A stretch of 64,000 nt of DNA from Balanoglossus misakiensis (lineage: Eukaryota; Hemichordata): assembly GCA_040954595.2 (NCBI GenBank), contig CM082581.2, positions 124,001 through 188,000 on the forward strand, written 5' to 3'. The translations under genes were made by a program, and so were the position numbers. Under the pieces are notes generated by a model, which saw nothing but the letters and a program-made list of their open reading frames with translations, had not been told where the DNA came from and made no database searches. Positions 47,801 through 60,900 of this stretch are shown here, one piece after another. Within the stretch, counting starts at the first letter, position 1. Each line of letters begins with the position of its first letter.

Positions 47801-49959
47801 CATGTACTTGTGATGTTCATTTCGTTTAAATATGTGAGCAATGTCTTCATTCCTTGTTTCAAACCTTTACATTTAAAATAACATAATGATGCTATTGCTA
47901 GGATTTTTCTGTAAGAATCTTGAAAAATTAAAAAAATGTGCCATCAACATGATACAGAAGGCTTTCCTTTTTAACATGCACCTCACACTCAATTTTGACC
48001 CTACATCAGCAAATTTTGAAAGGATGAAACTTAGTAATGCTTCCACCCCATTTATTGGTGTATGGGTCCATCTATCACATTGAGAATACCAAAAATGAGG
48101 GTTTATATACCACGCTGTGTCATAAAACAGTAATTCGACACACCTACGGCACAGATGGCCCCAGTCCAACACTACTGGCAGTAACAGGTGTAGTCAGTAT
48201 AAGAATTTGGTGTTTTGGAACAATAGCCTCCATTTTGACACGGATTCTGATCACATGGGTTAATGACAATCAGAAAAAAAAATAGTTTAAAACACATGAA
48301 ATGCAGATGGCTACACCTCAACCAAAGATGATTCCTGCACCACAACAAAATCCTTTGACACAAGCATTATACTGGAACCATACCCAGAACACGCATTAAG
48401 TATATGATGAAGGGACAATGTCTCTATTTTGGGTAATACAGTAAAACCTGTCTTTATGGACACCTCTCTAATCAGAACACCTAGTAAGATTGATTTTTCA
48501 AGCCAAATAGTAAGGATAATTAAGGACGTCTCTTTTACTTAATACTAAGAGGTGTGCACCACCTTAGGAGAGATTACCTCACATGCACAATTATCTCTAC
48601 AGACACTAGTCTTCAAGAGGCAACTCTTGTATATTTGAGTGATGAAAACATCCAACTTCGTACACTTCCTCACAAGTTCGTGCCTATCCTAAATTGCACG
48701 GACATACAAATGAAATTTCTGTTTCCTTTTCCTTTCTTTTCTCTTGGGGAAATTTTGGAAATGAGAAGTTACCACACAATTCAATTGCCATGAAGAGAAA
48801 GTGCCCAAAAGATTGTCATTTACGGTACGTCAGAAACTTACATATTTCACAACGGTTACCCTCATAGCAACCAGTACAGGCACAGGTATATGCCGTGCAG
48901 GAGTTGGCCACTGCATTACATACAGCCCCGTTGAGACAGCTGTTTCGCTGGCCTGGATCTTGGACTGCAATAAAAAGTGCAACCTAATGTTATCTCAGCA
49001 ATATTTACTTTCAAAATCTGTTTGATGAAAACATCATCATTACCATTACTGTAAATACTGAACGGAACTTCACTTCCAAAAACAACTTGCTCATTCTGGG
49101 ACGCACTTATGGGGCTATGAAAATCTCTGTATATGTATCTTGTGTAGGGAAAATTTTCATGAACGATCAACAGTTATTTCTTCAAATAAACATGTTTTCT
49201 TTCAGCTGTACATCATTTTTGAGGTGACCGATTCCCAAGGACCAAGGTGTGATGCTGAAGATGAAAATATAAAGTATGACCAACAGACAATGTATTGAGA
49301 CATGATTGTAAATGTTAGTTCCTGCATGACAAATGTTTGTTTTAATGAGTTTTACACTGGCTGCAGTGTGTGCCGGTGAAACATCCTGGACAAGTACACT
49401 CATAAGTTGTACAAGACAGCTGAGTACACCGCCCATTGTTCAGGCATGGACTTGGCCTACATGGAGTTTGTTCTGTTTCAATGGCATGAAAAAAAAATAG
49501 TAGTGACATAAGTTTTTTAGGGTATGACCATTTCCCTAATTCCTACAGCTGTGGTTCTATCGGGTTCTCCTATAACTGAGCCTCCTAAATGTATAACTGA
49601 ACAATAAGAAGTCAAGGGTGCCCTGACACCCAACTTTTAAGAGCAGTTCATTTACTGAAACTGCCAGCACCCAATATTATCCCACATGTAATCCATATGT
49701 GGAATTATATTATACCAGTATATTGATGGTGTAAATCACGCTATTTGATTGGTCGAGACACGACACGTGACCGTGATATATTAGCCATATACCACAGTCA
49801 TATATCATAGTCAAAGAAAATGCCTTTTTAAAATGTTTTATGCAAAGTTTCAATATACTGGCATAATATAATAGCAATAAAACACCCCCAGCCATGGTAT
49901 ACCACTCAATTTTGACCAGTTCAACTCCATATACGCACTCGCTATCGCTCGTGCGTATA

Positions 49960-51993
49960 ATAATATAATAATAATAATAATAATAATTTATTCGTATAGC
50001 GTCAGTATCCACAAAAAAATGTGATCAATGACGCTTAAAGCAAAAGTACAATACAACAAATGGCTAAAAAACAGATTTAAAAAGTAAAGTTTTAACATTT
50101 GATTTAAAAACAGATAAGTCTGGTGCCTGGCGAATGGTGAGTGGAAGATTATTCCAAAGAATTGGAGCAGCAACAGTAAAAGCATGATCACCATAACTCT
50201 TGGTGCGTGATCGAACAGGGCAGAGTTTGAACTGATCAGCTGACCTTAAATTGCGACATGGAACATATAGATTAGTCATGCTAGAAAGATAGATTGGACC
50301 AAGTTTATGAATGGATTTAAAAATGAGAACTAACATCTTAAAAACAATACGCTCTGTAACAGGTAGCCAGTGCAACTGATACAAAATTGGAGTGATGTGA
50401 CAGGTGATTTTAGAACGAGTTACAATTCTAGCAGCAATATTCTGAACGCGTTGGATACGGTTGATTGAATATTTCGGGAGCCCAAATAAAAGTGAATTAC
50501 ATTAATCAATTCGAGACGTAATGAATGCATGAACTAATTGCTCTGTAGCTGAATGAGATAAATATTTGCGGATAAGCGCGATGCGACGTAAATGAAAAGT
50601 GGCAGAGCGGCAGATCTGTCCAATATGTGGCTTCATTGTCAGACAAGAGTCAAGGATCACTCCAAGGCTCTTAGCCTGACAATGGACGGGAATCAGAGAA
50701 TCGCCAACACGAATTTCTGAAATCCCTCTAGCAGACAGATCACCCAAAATACCAGAGAAAATAACAAATTCAGTCTTATCATCGTTTAAGCACAAGAAGT
50801 TTTCAGACATCCAAAACCTAACATCAGAAATACAAAGTTCAAGATTTGAAACAGTTCTTGCTGCGTTGTCTTTACTAAAAGACATATAAAGTGAAGAGTC
50901 ATCTGCATAAAAACTATAAAGACAACCATGACTTTGAACTAATTCACCTAATGGAGACGTGTACATATTGAAAAGTGTGGGACCAAGAACTGATCCCTGT
51001 GGTACCCCAGTGTCGAGCGGATAAAAAGGTGATTGGGTGGAATTTACAAGTACACACTGACTACGATTGGAAAGGTATGACTTAAACCACATGAGAACAG
51101 TATCTGAGAGACCGAAGCGGTCTCTTAAGCGATTGAGTAAAATGGTATGGTTCACAGTGTCAAATGCTGCGGAAAGATCGAGTAATACCAAGAAAACATC
51201 TCTTTTTTCATCAAGAGCAAGCAAAATGTCATTTGTTACTTTGAGGAGAGCAGTCTCAGTACTGTGTCCTGGCTTGTAAGCAGATTGCAAAGGCTCGTCC
51301 AATGAATGGTTGACAATGTGAGAAGTCAGTCTCTTGGCAACAATACGTTCCAGGATCTTCGACAAAAACGGCAGGTTGGATACAGGATGGAAATTTATGA
51401 GAACTTCATGATCAAGAGATGGCTTTTTAAGTAGAGGTTTAACGATGGCTTCCTTGAAATGAGGAGGTACAGCACCATACTGCAGAGAGTTATTGAAGAT
51501 TTCTGTGATATGTGGTAACAAAACTTGTAAAATGTCAGAATGTTTGAAGATCTTGGTAGGAATCGGATCAAGGCGACAAGTAGATGAAGGCGATGCACGA
51601 ATAACCTTGTCAATTTCATCAGCTGTTGTAGGCTCAAAGGCATTAAGGCGACAATCGGATTTCAATTCAGTTTGTGGTTGTGAATGATGTCGAATGGAAT
51701 TGCCCATATTTATAGTTAGTGATTTTACGCGATTAATGAAGAATTTTGCAAAACGATTTGCTAATTCCAGAGAATCATCATGTTTTGGTAGTACAGTGGA
51801 TGTGTTATTGTGACCAAGCAGTCCCTTTACGACCTTGAATAATTGTTTTTGGTTACCTGAGCACTCGTCAACAAGGCCGACATAATGGTTCTTTTTAGCA
51901 GCATCCACAAGGCGAACGACGTCGGTCCGACAGGCCCTGTAAATCTGGCGATGTACTTCCAACCTAGATTTTCTCCACATTTTTTCTATATAT
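49960..51993 (-). mobile_element. 5'-truncated LINE with reverse transcriptase (unit 4 only)
   Basis: Flanked by the 6 bp duplication CGTATA (49954-49959 and 51994-51999) inside the loop of the 144 bp palindrome. The minus-strand frame runs from the 5' truncation point to TAA at 50502-50504, then continues in the same frame to 50064. Reverse transcriptase motifs are present: PVSNLPFLSKILERIVAKRL, LLDLSAAFDTVNH, GVPQGSVLGP and the catalytic FYADDSSLYM. The single TAA falls in the motif SRID-stop-CNSLLFGLP, where related elements have tyrosine. The endonuclease domain is missing. The 3' tail is a TTA microsatellite. Confidence 0.92.
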
Positions 51994-52310
51994 CGTATAT
52001 GTCGTGAACTGGTCAAAATCTCGTGGTATACCATGGCTGGGGGTGTTTTATTGCTTAAATCAAATACGCCTGTAACAGTTTTAATTTACCATGTGGGTAT
52101 TTGCATGGAGGGCCATGGTATTTGTTATCTACTGATAAAATACCCTTCAAAACAATATCCTCATTTCTTCAGAAGTTTGGCAACAAGACCAATAAAATTT
52201 GAAGTTTCACATCAAAATATACAATGCATAAATATGCTTAAAGATCTACGGAATAAAGATTGCTTGTTTGTTTGCAGGGTGTCTTGAAAGTATATACTCA
52301 CTTGTTTGAC

Positions 52311-53428
52311 CATGGACCCTAGAGAAAGAAGGACGCGCAACTCCAGTTTTTTCTTGAAATGATGTTCTTTTGCATACATTATTTCCAGGTAAATCCCAAT
52401 AATCCAATTTGCAAATAAACTGTGTATAAACTAACGCAAAGTCTCGCGTTTTGCGTGAAGTTATCACAAACACCTTAGAACATCTCGCAGAAGACGAGAA
52501 AACTGCAACGTGGTTGAACGCAGCAATCATTTATGGAACACATCTGCACAAGTTAAACAGGAATTTGGCACCTCTGAGTCTGACAGCGTCCAAAACAAGC
52601 ATCTTTTGTCTAACAGTCCGGGTATTTCACAAGGCTGTGAGCTAACCGTACCGAGGGTTGCCTGGCGGCAATAGCGCACACATGAAAATCCAGCCAGTTT
52701 GTTTATAAATTGTTTTCGTGAAATCTGTTTTATTGTTCACGCACTGCGAAATAAAATGCCCCTAAACCACAATTTTTGTTTCAATGCTTCACGCAAACAT
52801 AAAATTATTACGAAAAGTGTCAGCGTTACCAAGAAATATGAGTGCCCAGTCGGACATGCAAGAAGGACGCGCAACTCCAGTTTTTTCTTGAAATGATGTT
52901 CTTTTGCATACATTATTTCCAGGTAAATCCCAATAATCCAATTTGCAAATAAACTGTGTATAAACTAACGCAAAGTCTCGCGTTTTGCGTGAAGTTATCA
53001 CAAACACCTTAGAACATCTCGCAGAAGACGAGAAAACTGCAACGTGGTTGAACGCAGCAATCATTTATGGAACACATCTGCACAAGTTAAACAGGAATTT
53101 GGCATGGATGATTTGTTTACAATTTTTAAATGAAGCTTGTGGCACTAGAAATGACCGTTCATCCGACAGACGACCATAATAATTAGCACAGACATCGTAA
53201 TACTTTTAGAATTTTAGAAAAAAACGCAGTGGCTGCTGAAATGCAGGAGTGTCAGTTTGGTGGCAAGTTTTCGCATCACTGGTGGGGTCGACACGTGCCG
53301 AAGTAAGGAAGTCATTGTCCAACTGTCCTGGGTGTTAATTATATGCAAAAGAACATCATCATACAGATAATCCCCAAACCCTTTGATCTTTGCCGCAGTT
53401 GCTCGTCCTTCTTTCTCTAGGGTCTATG
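52311..53428. mobile_element. 1118 bp DNA transposon, unit 4 copy
   Basis: Same site within e11 and the same terminal and internal repeats as unit 1. Confidence 0.82.
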
Positions 53429-54442
53429 GTTTGACAGATGTCACCTGTGTAAGAGTTCACACACTGGCATGAATAGAAATTGCACGATGTTTGCTGGCAA
53501 AATCCACCATTCATACATGGGTTGGGATCACAGGGGTTTTGCACTGGAAATTAAGAAAGGACGCCATTTTATTCCTTGCTACTCATTCTACAGTACAGAT
53601 ATGGCAAAAACCTTGCAGAATTATGGCAAGGGTGTGTGGAGTGATTGTGCCTACAACTTATATTAGGCTGGTATCAAGTTGTTCACACCTCCATAGATCA
53701 TGTGGCAGTGACTGTGAGGCAAGGGCTTCCCTTCATGAAATCAAAGACCTGTGTACTGGAGGAGGGTTCCTTGCAAATGCTTGACTTGACTTCAAGCATA
53801 CCTGTAGACTCATATGTAAATTTACACTATCTGGCCTGGAGTGAGAATTTCCATAGTGGATGTGCGTTGACAAAAGGCTGTAAAATTGGCCAGTCGCGCA
53901 TAATGTTTCTTGAACTAAGACAATCAAGACATTATGCGCTACGAAAGTGATTTTGATTGGGAAGAGTGTAATCTTGCATTCGATGTCAAGAACGCTCCAA
54001 GCTCTGCTGTGGTGATGGCTACACCTATGCTCAGGAAACATGCAGTATTTGAATGCATCAGAGACAAAAGGTAAAAGAGACTGCGCTGTATACTTACATA
54101 TCTCACACCTATCACCTTTGTAGCAACCAGTACATATGCAGGTGAGATCAAAGCAGGAATTTCGAGCCGGTTGACAGAAGCCACCATTCTGGCACGGATT
54201 TGGTGGACACTGGTTGAGTCCTACAAGGAAAAGGGTCAAATTTTCCATGATCATCAATGTCATGTGATTATGAATGTATGTCAGTGGCTGAAAAAAATTC
54301 CCAGGGGTGAGTTTCCTACAAAAATTGTGATGTGACAAACCGACAAATTAGCATATTAGCATAATCAGAATAAATAAAAAACAGGTAGTTTAAAAGAACA
54401 AACACTTTGGAAAAGGAATAGAGCTAAGCTGCTGTCCCTTTC

Positions 54443-54903
54443 TAATTGTTACTCGTTCAAAAATCACCTGTCACATCACTCCAATTTTGTATCAGTTGCA
54501 CTGGCTACCTGTTACAGAGCGTATTGTTTTTAAGATGTTAGTTCTCATTTTTAAATCCATTCATAAACTTGGTCCAATCTATCTTTCTAGCATGACTAAT
54601 CTATATGTTCCGTGTCGCAATTTGAGGTCAGCTGATCAGTTCAAACTCTGCCCTGTTCGATCACGCACCAAGAGTTATGGTGATCGTGCTTTTACTGTTG
54701 CTGCTCCAATTCTTTGGAATAATCTTCCACTCACCATTCGCCAGGCACCAGACTTATCTGTTTTTAAATCAAATGTTAAAACTTTACTTTTTAAATCTGT
54801 TTTTTAGCCATTTGTTGTATTGTACTTTTGCTTTAAGCGTCATTGATCACATTTTTTGTGGATACTGACGCTATACAAATAAATTATTATTATTATTATT
54901 ATT
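54443..54903 (+). mobile_element. LINE 3' end fragment, unit 4
   Basis: Same fragment, Leu variant. It lies about 2.5 kb from, and in opposite orientation to, the longer LINE of the same family at 49960-51993, forming a large inverted pair. Confidence 0.85.
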
Positions 54904-54997
54904 TCTATTTTTGTGTTTGTACAACATCAGTGAAGTTTAAATCATAATAAAAAAAAATGATAATTATCATTATTAACTGCTATAGATTCAAACTTAC

Positions 54998-57900
54998 TTG
55001 TCTCACACCTGTTTCCCTAGTAACACTCTGTGCACATGCCAATGGTGGCAGTACAAGAATTTGCCTGTTGTTGGCAGGTACCTCCATTGAGACAAGGACT
55101 AGTGAAGCATGGATTAGGAACTGGAAGACAGGAATTCAAAATTTTATACAACAGTTACCTATGGTAACACCAGTACACGTTCATTATTTCTCTGTTATGT
55201 TTTTATACTGGTGATTTTACTGTTTTTATTACCGATCATATGACTGACTTAAAGATGATGATGATGATGATAATGACTACACCTGCTATTATTACTACAA
55301 TGTACCTCAGCACTTAGATTTTTTAATAAATGACAAAGTACTGTACTCACGTGTTTCACATGTGAAGCCCAGGTAGCAGCCAGCACATAGACATGTGACG
55401 CCTGTACAAGATCCCTGGATTGCTTGGCAAGTACCAGCATTCCGGCATGGGTTAAGGTTTGTGTTCGCACGGATTCATTGCTGCAAATGTACACAATATT
55501 TACAAAATAAAACAGTATACAACTGTAAGTATTTATAATCATCAATTGTGAATATCACACCAATCAAGGCCTTTTAATGCACCCTGATTGCTGAGAGCTG
55601 AAATATGTGAACCAACGTGTATTTGTTTTCACTACTATATCACATGACATTCTGCATCTCTTTTCCATAGTTGGAGTCTGCACCCAACATTGTATTCCGG
55701 GGTAGCACTACCCGGAACCCCGAAACTTTTTCGTCATCATCCGAGTACTTTTCCCAGCATGCAGTTGCCAAGAAGGCTGCACAGGGAGTTTTTAATTTTG
55801 CACTGGTATACAATTTTTTTATTCGTCAATTTCACAGACACGTGCATTGCACATCAAAATTTTGCGTCAGAAGTGAGGACAACTTAACTAGGTACCAATG
55901 CAATGTGGTTTTAGGCGGATTTGAACTTTTCCTTTAATGTAACAGTTGTATTGACATGCGATTATCATACTGAACATGAAGCAATCTCAAAATTGCTAAA
56001 AATAAAATAATTCAGAACATTTAGATTCTACAATGGTGAAAAAATATGACAAACCTTCCAAAATTCTTATTTTTGAGGCCATTTTACAAAAATCTACGAG
56101 CCTGGCAAAATCTGAAAGAGGTGCTAGATAAAGGGCGCTTTTTCAAAACTCTAGATGGTTGACCCCCAATTTTTATTCCATAGATTAAATGTTTAGAAGT
56201 CATAGTATCATCAGTATTAATTTTAACATGATCAGACGACCCTTTATTTCGAGGTGCGCAACACCTTAAATATGTTTTTACGACTAAGACGACTACAAAC
56301 CTGGTAGAAGGGGAGTACATGTTGTTGATGGTCCCAGAGAGTAGGTTCTTGATGTGCAGGCAAGTGGGTGATGTTGCTGCACACTGACAGCCTGGATCGC
56401 AAGGGGTACAGGATACTTCTGTGGCTGTGTCAGCATAATAACTTGATGGACAAGGAATGGGGCTGTCTGACCCATCTGGACAGTAGTTACCTTCGCCGCA
56501 ATCAGAACATGTCATGTCTGTAGAATAACAGCAGCTTGTGTAGTGAGTGTTTTGCCGATATGACAGAGTTCAAGTATGCTTATTTGGTTAAATTTTAAAA
56601 GGAATATCACCCGCTGTTTTAGAGTTAATATTGCGAAAGGGACTTCATAAGTTGTCTGAAAACACCAGTTTCCCCAATTTTCACTAATGTATAGGAATAC
56701 ATGAGAAGTCGGCCAGATTAGAAGTCAGCCACTACGCGCGTATGAGAAGTCGGCCAGTTGTTGAACTTGTACCCGAATAGTGCAGTGATGACCCAGATTA
56801 CTTATAACAACACTTAATAAAATATAATTGCACTAAATATTTTCATTTGGACGGATTTCCCAAATTCTTGACAACACAATGGCGTCATTTCAAATAATGG
56901 CGTCTGGCATCCGTACCAGTTCCCCATCCCCGTATCCGCGTAAGGAGCTTAGGTTGTTCGCCAAATTCCTGTGACATTTCTGATTAAAGGGAGTTGTTTC
57001 AAAGCCTACTAAAATACATAGAAGATGTATGTGTATATTCATACTTTCTGAGACAACACCAAACAAACAAACGTGACAAGGAACAGACTACTGGCGCAGC
57101 TCAAGAAGTGCAGGTGACTGATGTTGACGTACCCCGGTGACGTACATGAAAAGTGAACAGACAGTTTTAAAATTCATCGGCTATTTGTACAAATATCTCA
57201 GCTCCTGTACATCAAGGAAACATTTCGTAGTGAAACAGTTATATATAACACAAAGTACCAGGGTTCTCTCCCACAGGCCGACTTCTCGTACTGGCCGATA
57301 CCGACTTCTCATACTGGTCGACTTCTCAGGACACCATGTATAGCATAGCTGTTGAACTAAAAAAATATGTAAAACTACAAGTGATGTAAACAACTTGTGG
57401 AACCATGTTCAAATCGAGACCAGAAGAAAAGAGATTTCAAGACTTACCTCCTTCAACACTTTACTTCCCTGTAGCGCACTGTGTGACATTTGTAGTTGTG
57501 CATTCATAACCAGAAGGACTTGGCCGAACCTAGCGAGTATGAACCTATCACAGAAAAAATTCAAAGAACGATTGGTTTGGTCCAACGATCCCTTATTAGA
57601 GAGATGTCCGTAATCACAGGTGTTACTGTACAATACCTCTTCAGTGGAATCATTGTGTTTTTCAAAGTGCATCACAATATCAACTCCAATGAGCATAACA
57701 GTTTAATTTTCTGTGTATGTCATGCTATAACACAGGGAAGTCATAAGAGTAATTTGCAGCCCAACTTACCAGTAACTGTTGAACAATCAACTACGGGTGA
57801 CATGGTTGGACACTTGGATCCTGCTGGACAAGGCGTGCATGTGCCGTCGCCTTCCATAGCATATTCACCATTGCCAAAGTCAAGCGGATCTTACATTGGA

Positions 57901-60900
57901 TCTGAACACGATTGTCCAGCAGGGCACAGAAGACGGGATGTGCGTGCAGGCTCCTCACTTATTTCATCTGATTAAAGAAAATGAGGTTTTTAGTGAAGTA
58001 TTTGTGATACAGTGTCATTTAAAATAACAAATTACTTGAGATGATTCACTTCATAATTCTGAGACAAGTATACGGGCATGTAGAAAATTCTTTGGAGGAC
58101 ATTAAACGTCATTTCTAATCAACCATTTTCTGAATATCATAAGACTCTGCGAGATCTCACATGGCTAACCGGGTCTCGCAAGATTTCGCACTGAGTTGAT
58201 AATCTGTTGTAAACACATACATACATACATACACACACACATAACCCCAGTCGCACTGACTTGAAAATCTGTTGTAAACACATACATGCATACACACATA
58301 CCACTCAGTTTCATCACACAGCAAACTGAACAAGTACCACAATCTTACCATTTGTACATCTGGTACAGTTTGTTGCACCAGCCAATGACACGTAACCCTT
58401 GGTACACTTGAATTGCGATGCACTGGGATCTGTGCAGGCGTACCCTTGCTCACAAATAGTACACTGTTCAGCACCGGCTGATCTGTAAATCAAACAAAGA
58501 ATTTACACACCAAGTTAACCTTTGAATACCACTGTAAAAAATTGGCGCAAATTTTAATTATTTTCATAAATAGAGGTCTATTCAAATTTGGAAAAATTGT
58601 CATTTTTTCATTCATATATTATATCAGTAAATTTTAAATACAGAAATGGAAAATGTTCCCATCCTATTTTTCAGTTAGTAAATTACCTGACCTAATGTTT
58701 GATGTTGGAAATAAAGGTTGGTGGGTAGAAGTTTACCTGTTATGCAAGAGGTACAGCGAGACATCCTTTGTCCAAGGCCGAACTGTAATAACCAGCCGAG
58801 CATAAAATCACAGTGTTACCATTTGGACATTGGTTACCAGCTGGGCAATCAGCACATGATGTTTGTGCTGAAAATAAACAGAGATTTATAGAATCTTATA
58901 GTCACAGTCATACCTTCAAAGACGTGGGATTCTCACGCGGGTTGGGGACACAAAAATCCCTGGCAAAAGATTGAGGACAGGAAAATGCCAAACCAGAGAT
59001 ATTGGTAACAGAAACTGTATACAGTCAATGCCATATGGCAGTGTGCTGTTCTAACAACAGACAAGAATGTGACGATCATAGTCTGTGTCGGAGATTTGGA
59101 AAAGAGCAAATTCGGTGAAAAGACGGGACAAAACAAAAGTCTACTTATACAATGCACATGAAAACTGGATGAAAGCGAAGCAGTCCACTATTTGAATGCA
59201 TTGGATGTAAAATTGGCAGAATATTTGGACTGGACATAATGTTTGTATGGGGTGCCATGTGTTAACTTATTATTTAGCTAAATTATTTGTTCAAAAGTCG
59301 TTATTTAACATACTTATATGTATGTAATTATAGATTTGCAAACCATTTAAGTCCTGACAATTTATTTATAAATAATTTCAAGTCGATTCAATTATATACA
59401 TAAAATGTATTTTATGCTCTTTTATTTATATATAATAAATTATTTATAAACAATGTCAGTGTCAGTCTATTATATATATATCATGAGTGATGTACATAAT
59501 TATTTATATATAATTAATTATTTATAAATAAAAAAAATTTAAGTGTATTATATATATATCATGAGTGATTTATAAATAATTTAAGTGCAAGTCTATTATA
59601 TATATATCATGAGTGATTTACATTATATAATGAATTATATATAAATAAGTGATTTCTAAACCATGAAAAAATGCACTCGCGCCGTTTGTCAACTTATTAT
59701 TTAACGCAAACTCATTATTTAACGCAAACTCATTATTTAAGGCCTGTTCACACGACCCCTTGCATTTGGATCATTACGCACACATATAGTCCCCACACGT
59801 GAACAAGAAATGCACATTACGTGCGGTCATTTCATTTTTATTATACTCCTTTCAAAGGTTAGATGAAACACCGAAAAAGGTATCAACTAGTTAGTGATTT
59901 TAGCCCGTGATTGCAATGTTTGATTGAAACGCGAAAAGCTGATCGATAGCTCTACATTGTGGTCTCCGAGGTCAAAGGTTGGCCGGTCATGACAATGCCA
60001 TTATTAAAATAGGGGCCAGTCTTCAAGACGTGACTCTACCAGCCTCCAGACCAGGAACTGGCGACCCGCCGTTTGTTTCCAACGCCAAATTTGATTCTAA
60101 TGTTGAATTTACGAGAAAACAATTTATCTGACCTGTAGTTTTTTGGCTCACTTACGTTTTGATGACTGGCCCCTATTTTAATAATGGTACCACATGACTC
60201 AGTATGTCCAGCTAAAGGCAAGTCATGCAGGAAGTGTGGCAAACCTAACCATTTAGCCAAATGCTACCATTCAAAAGGCAAGGCAAATAGGGTAGACAAG
60301 GATAAAACTGTCAAAGCTGTGCATAAAGTGGAAGACAGCTCGGGAGATGAATACTGCTTCACTGTACAACAATCAAATGGCAGGAGGCCTCGAGTAACAG
60401 TGCAGATAGAACAAACAGCAGTTGCCTCACTGATCGACCCTGGTTCTACAATAAACATGATGGGTGTAAACACATACAACAACCTAAAGAACAAACCCAT
60501 GTGGCAAACAGAAAGCCCGTTTTACCACTGCCAGCAGTGCATTATTGAGTATTTTAGCATCGCTGGATTTAGCTCTCGTCCAATCAGAGTTGCGGACGGT
60601 AGCATGATATACTAGTAATATAATTGAGAATAAATCTCGCGACAAGTGTACAGTTTGACAATGTACACAGATAATCCGTTTCAACAATGTTTCCTTTGTA
60701 GTGTGAATAAAACTGCACACTTTGCAAGTTTTCAACTTCAAAACACTATGGCTATTACAGAGACAAAGCTGCTAATATACAGTGTATACCTGTCATTTTT
60801 GTTTGTGGTGAGATTTTCATTGGCACAGTCGCACAGAGCTCACACAAGAGGAAATTACACTTTCTGTTGAATTCACTGCATACTGCTAACTTTAAGTCAT

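Larger units (their letters stand above)
46711..54220 (-). pseudogene. Unit 4 EGF exons e17 to e10
   Basis: Exons on the complement: e17 46711-46827, e16 47212-47334, e15 47630-47749, e14 48144-48266, e13 48842-48964, e12 49356-49472, e11 split as 52302-52310 and 53429-53543, e10 54098-54220. e14 carries the TAG (complement 48172-48174) shared with unit 3 but keeps its second cysteine. e13 has Gly for the first cysteine, as in unit 1. e12 is intact. The e11-e12 intron is enlarged by a 2 kb LINE. Confidence 0.8.

Noticed and set aside
50502-52034. Start codon at 52034 for the reverse transcriptase frame
   Set aside because: The first 14 codons are host palindrome sequence outside the CGTATA duplication; the LINE itself begins at 51993 and is 5'-truncated.
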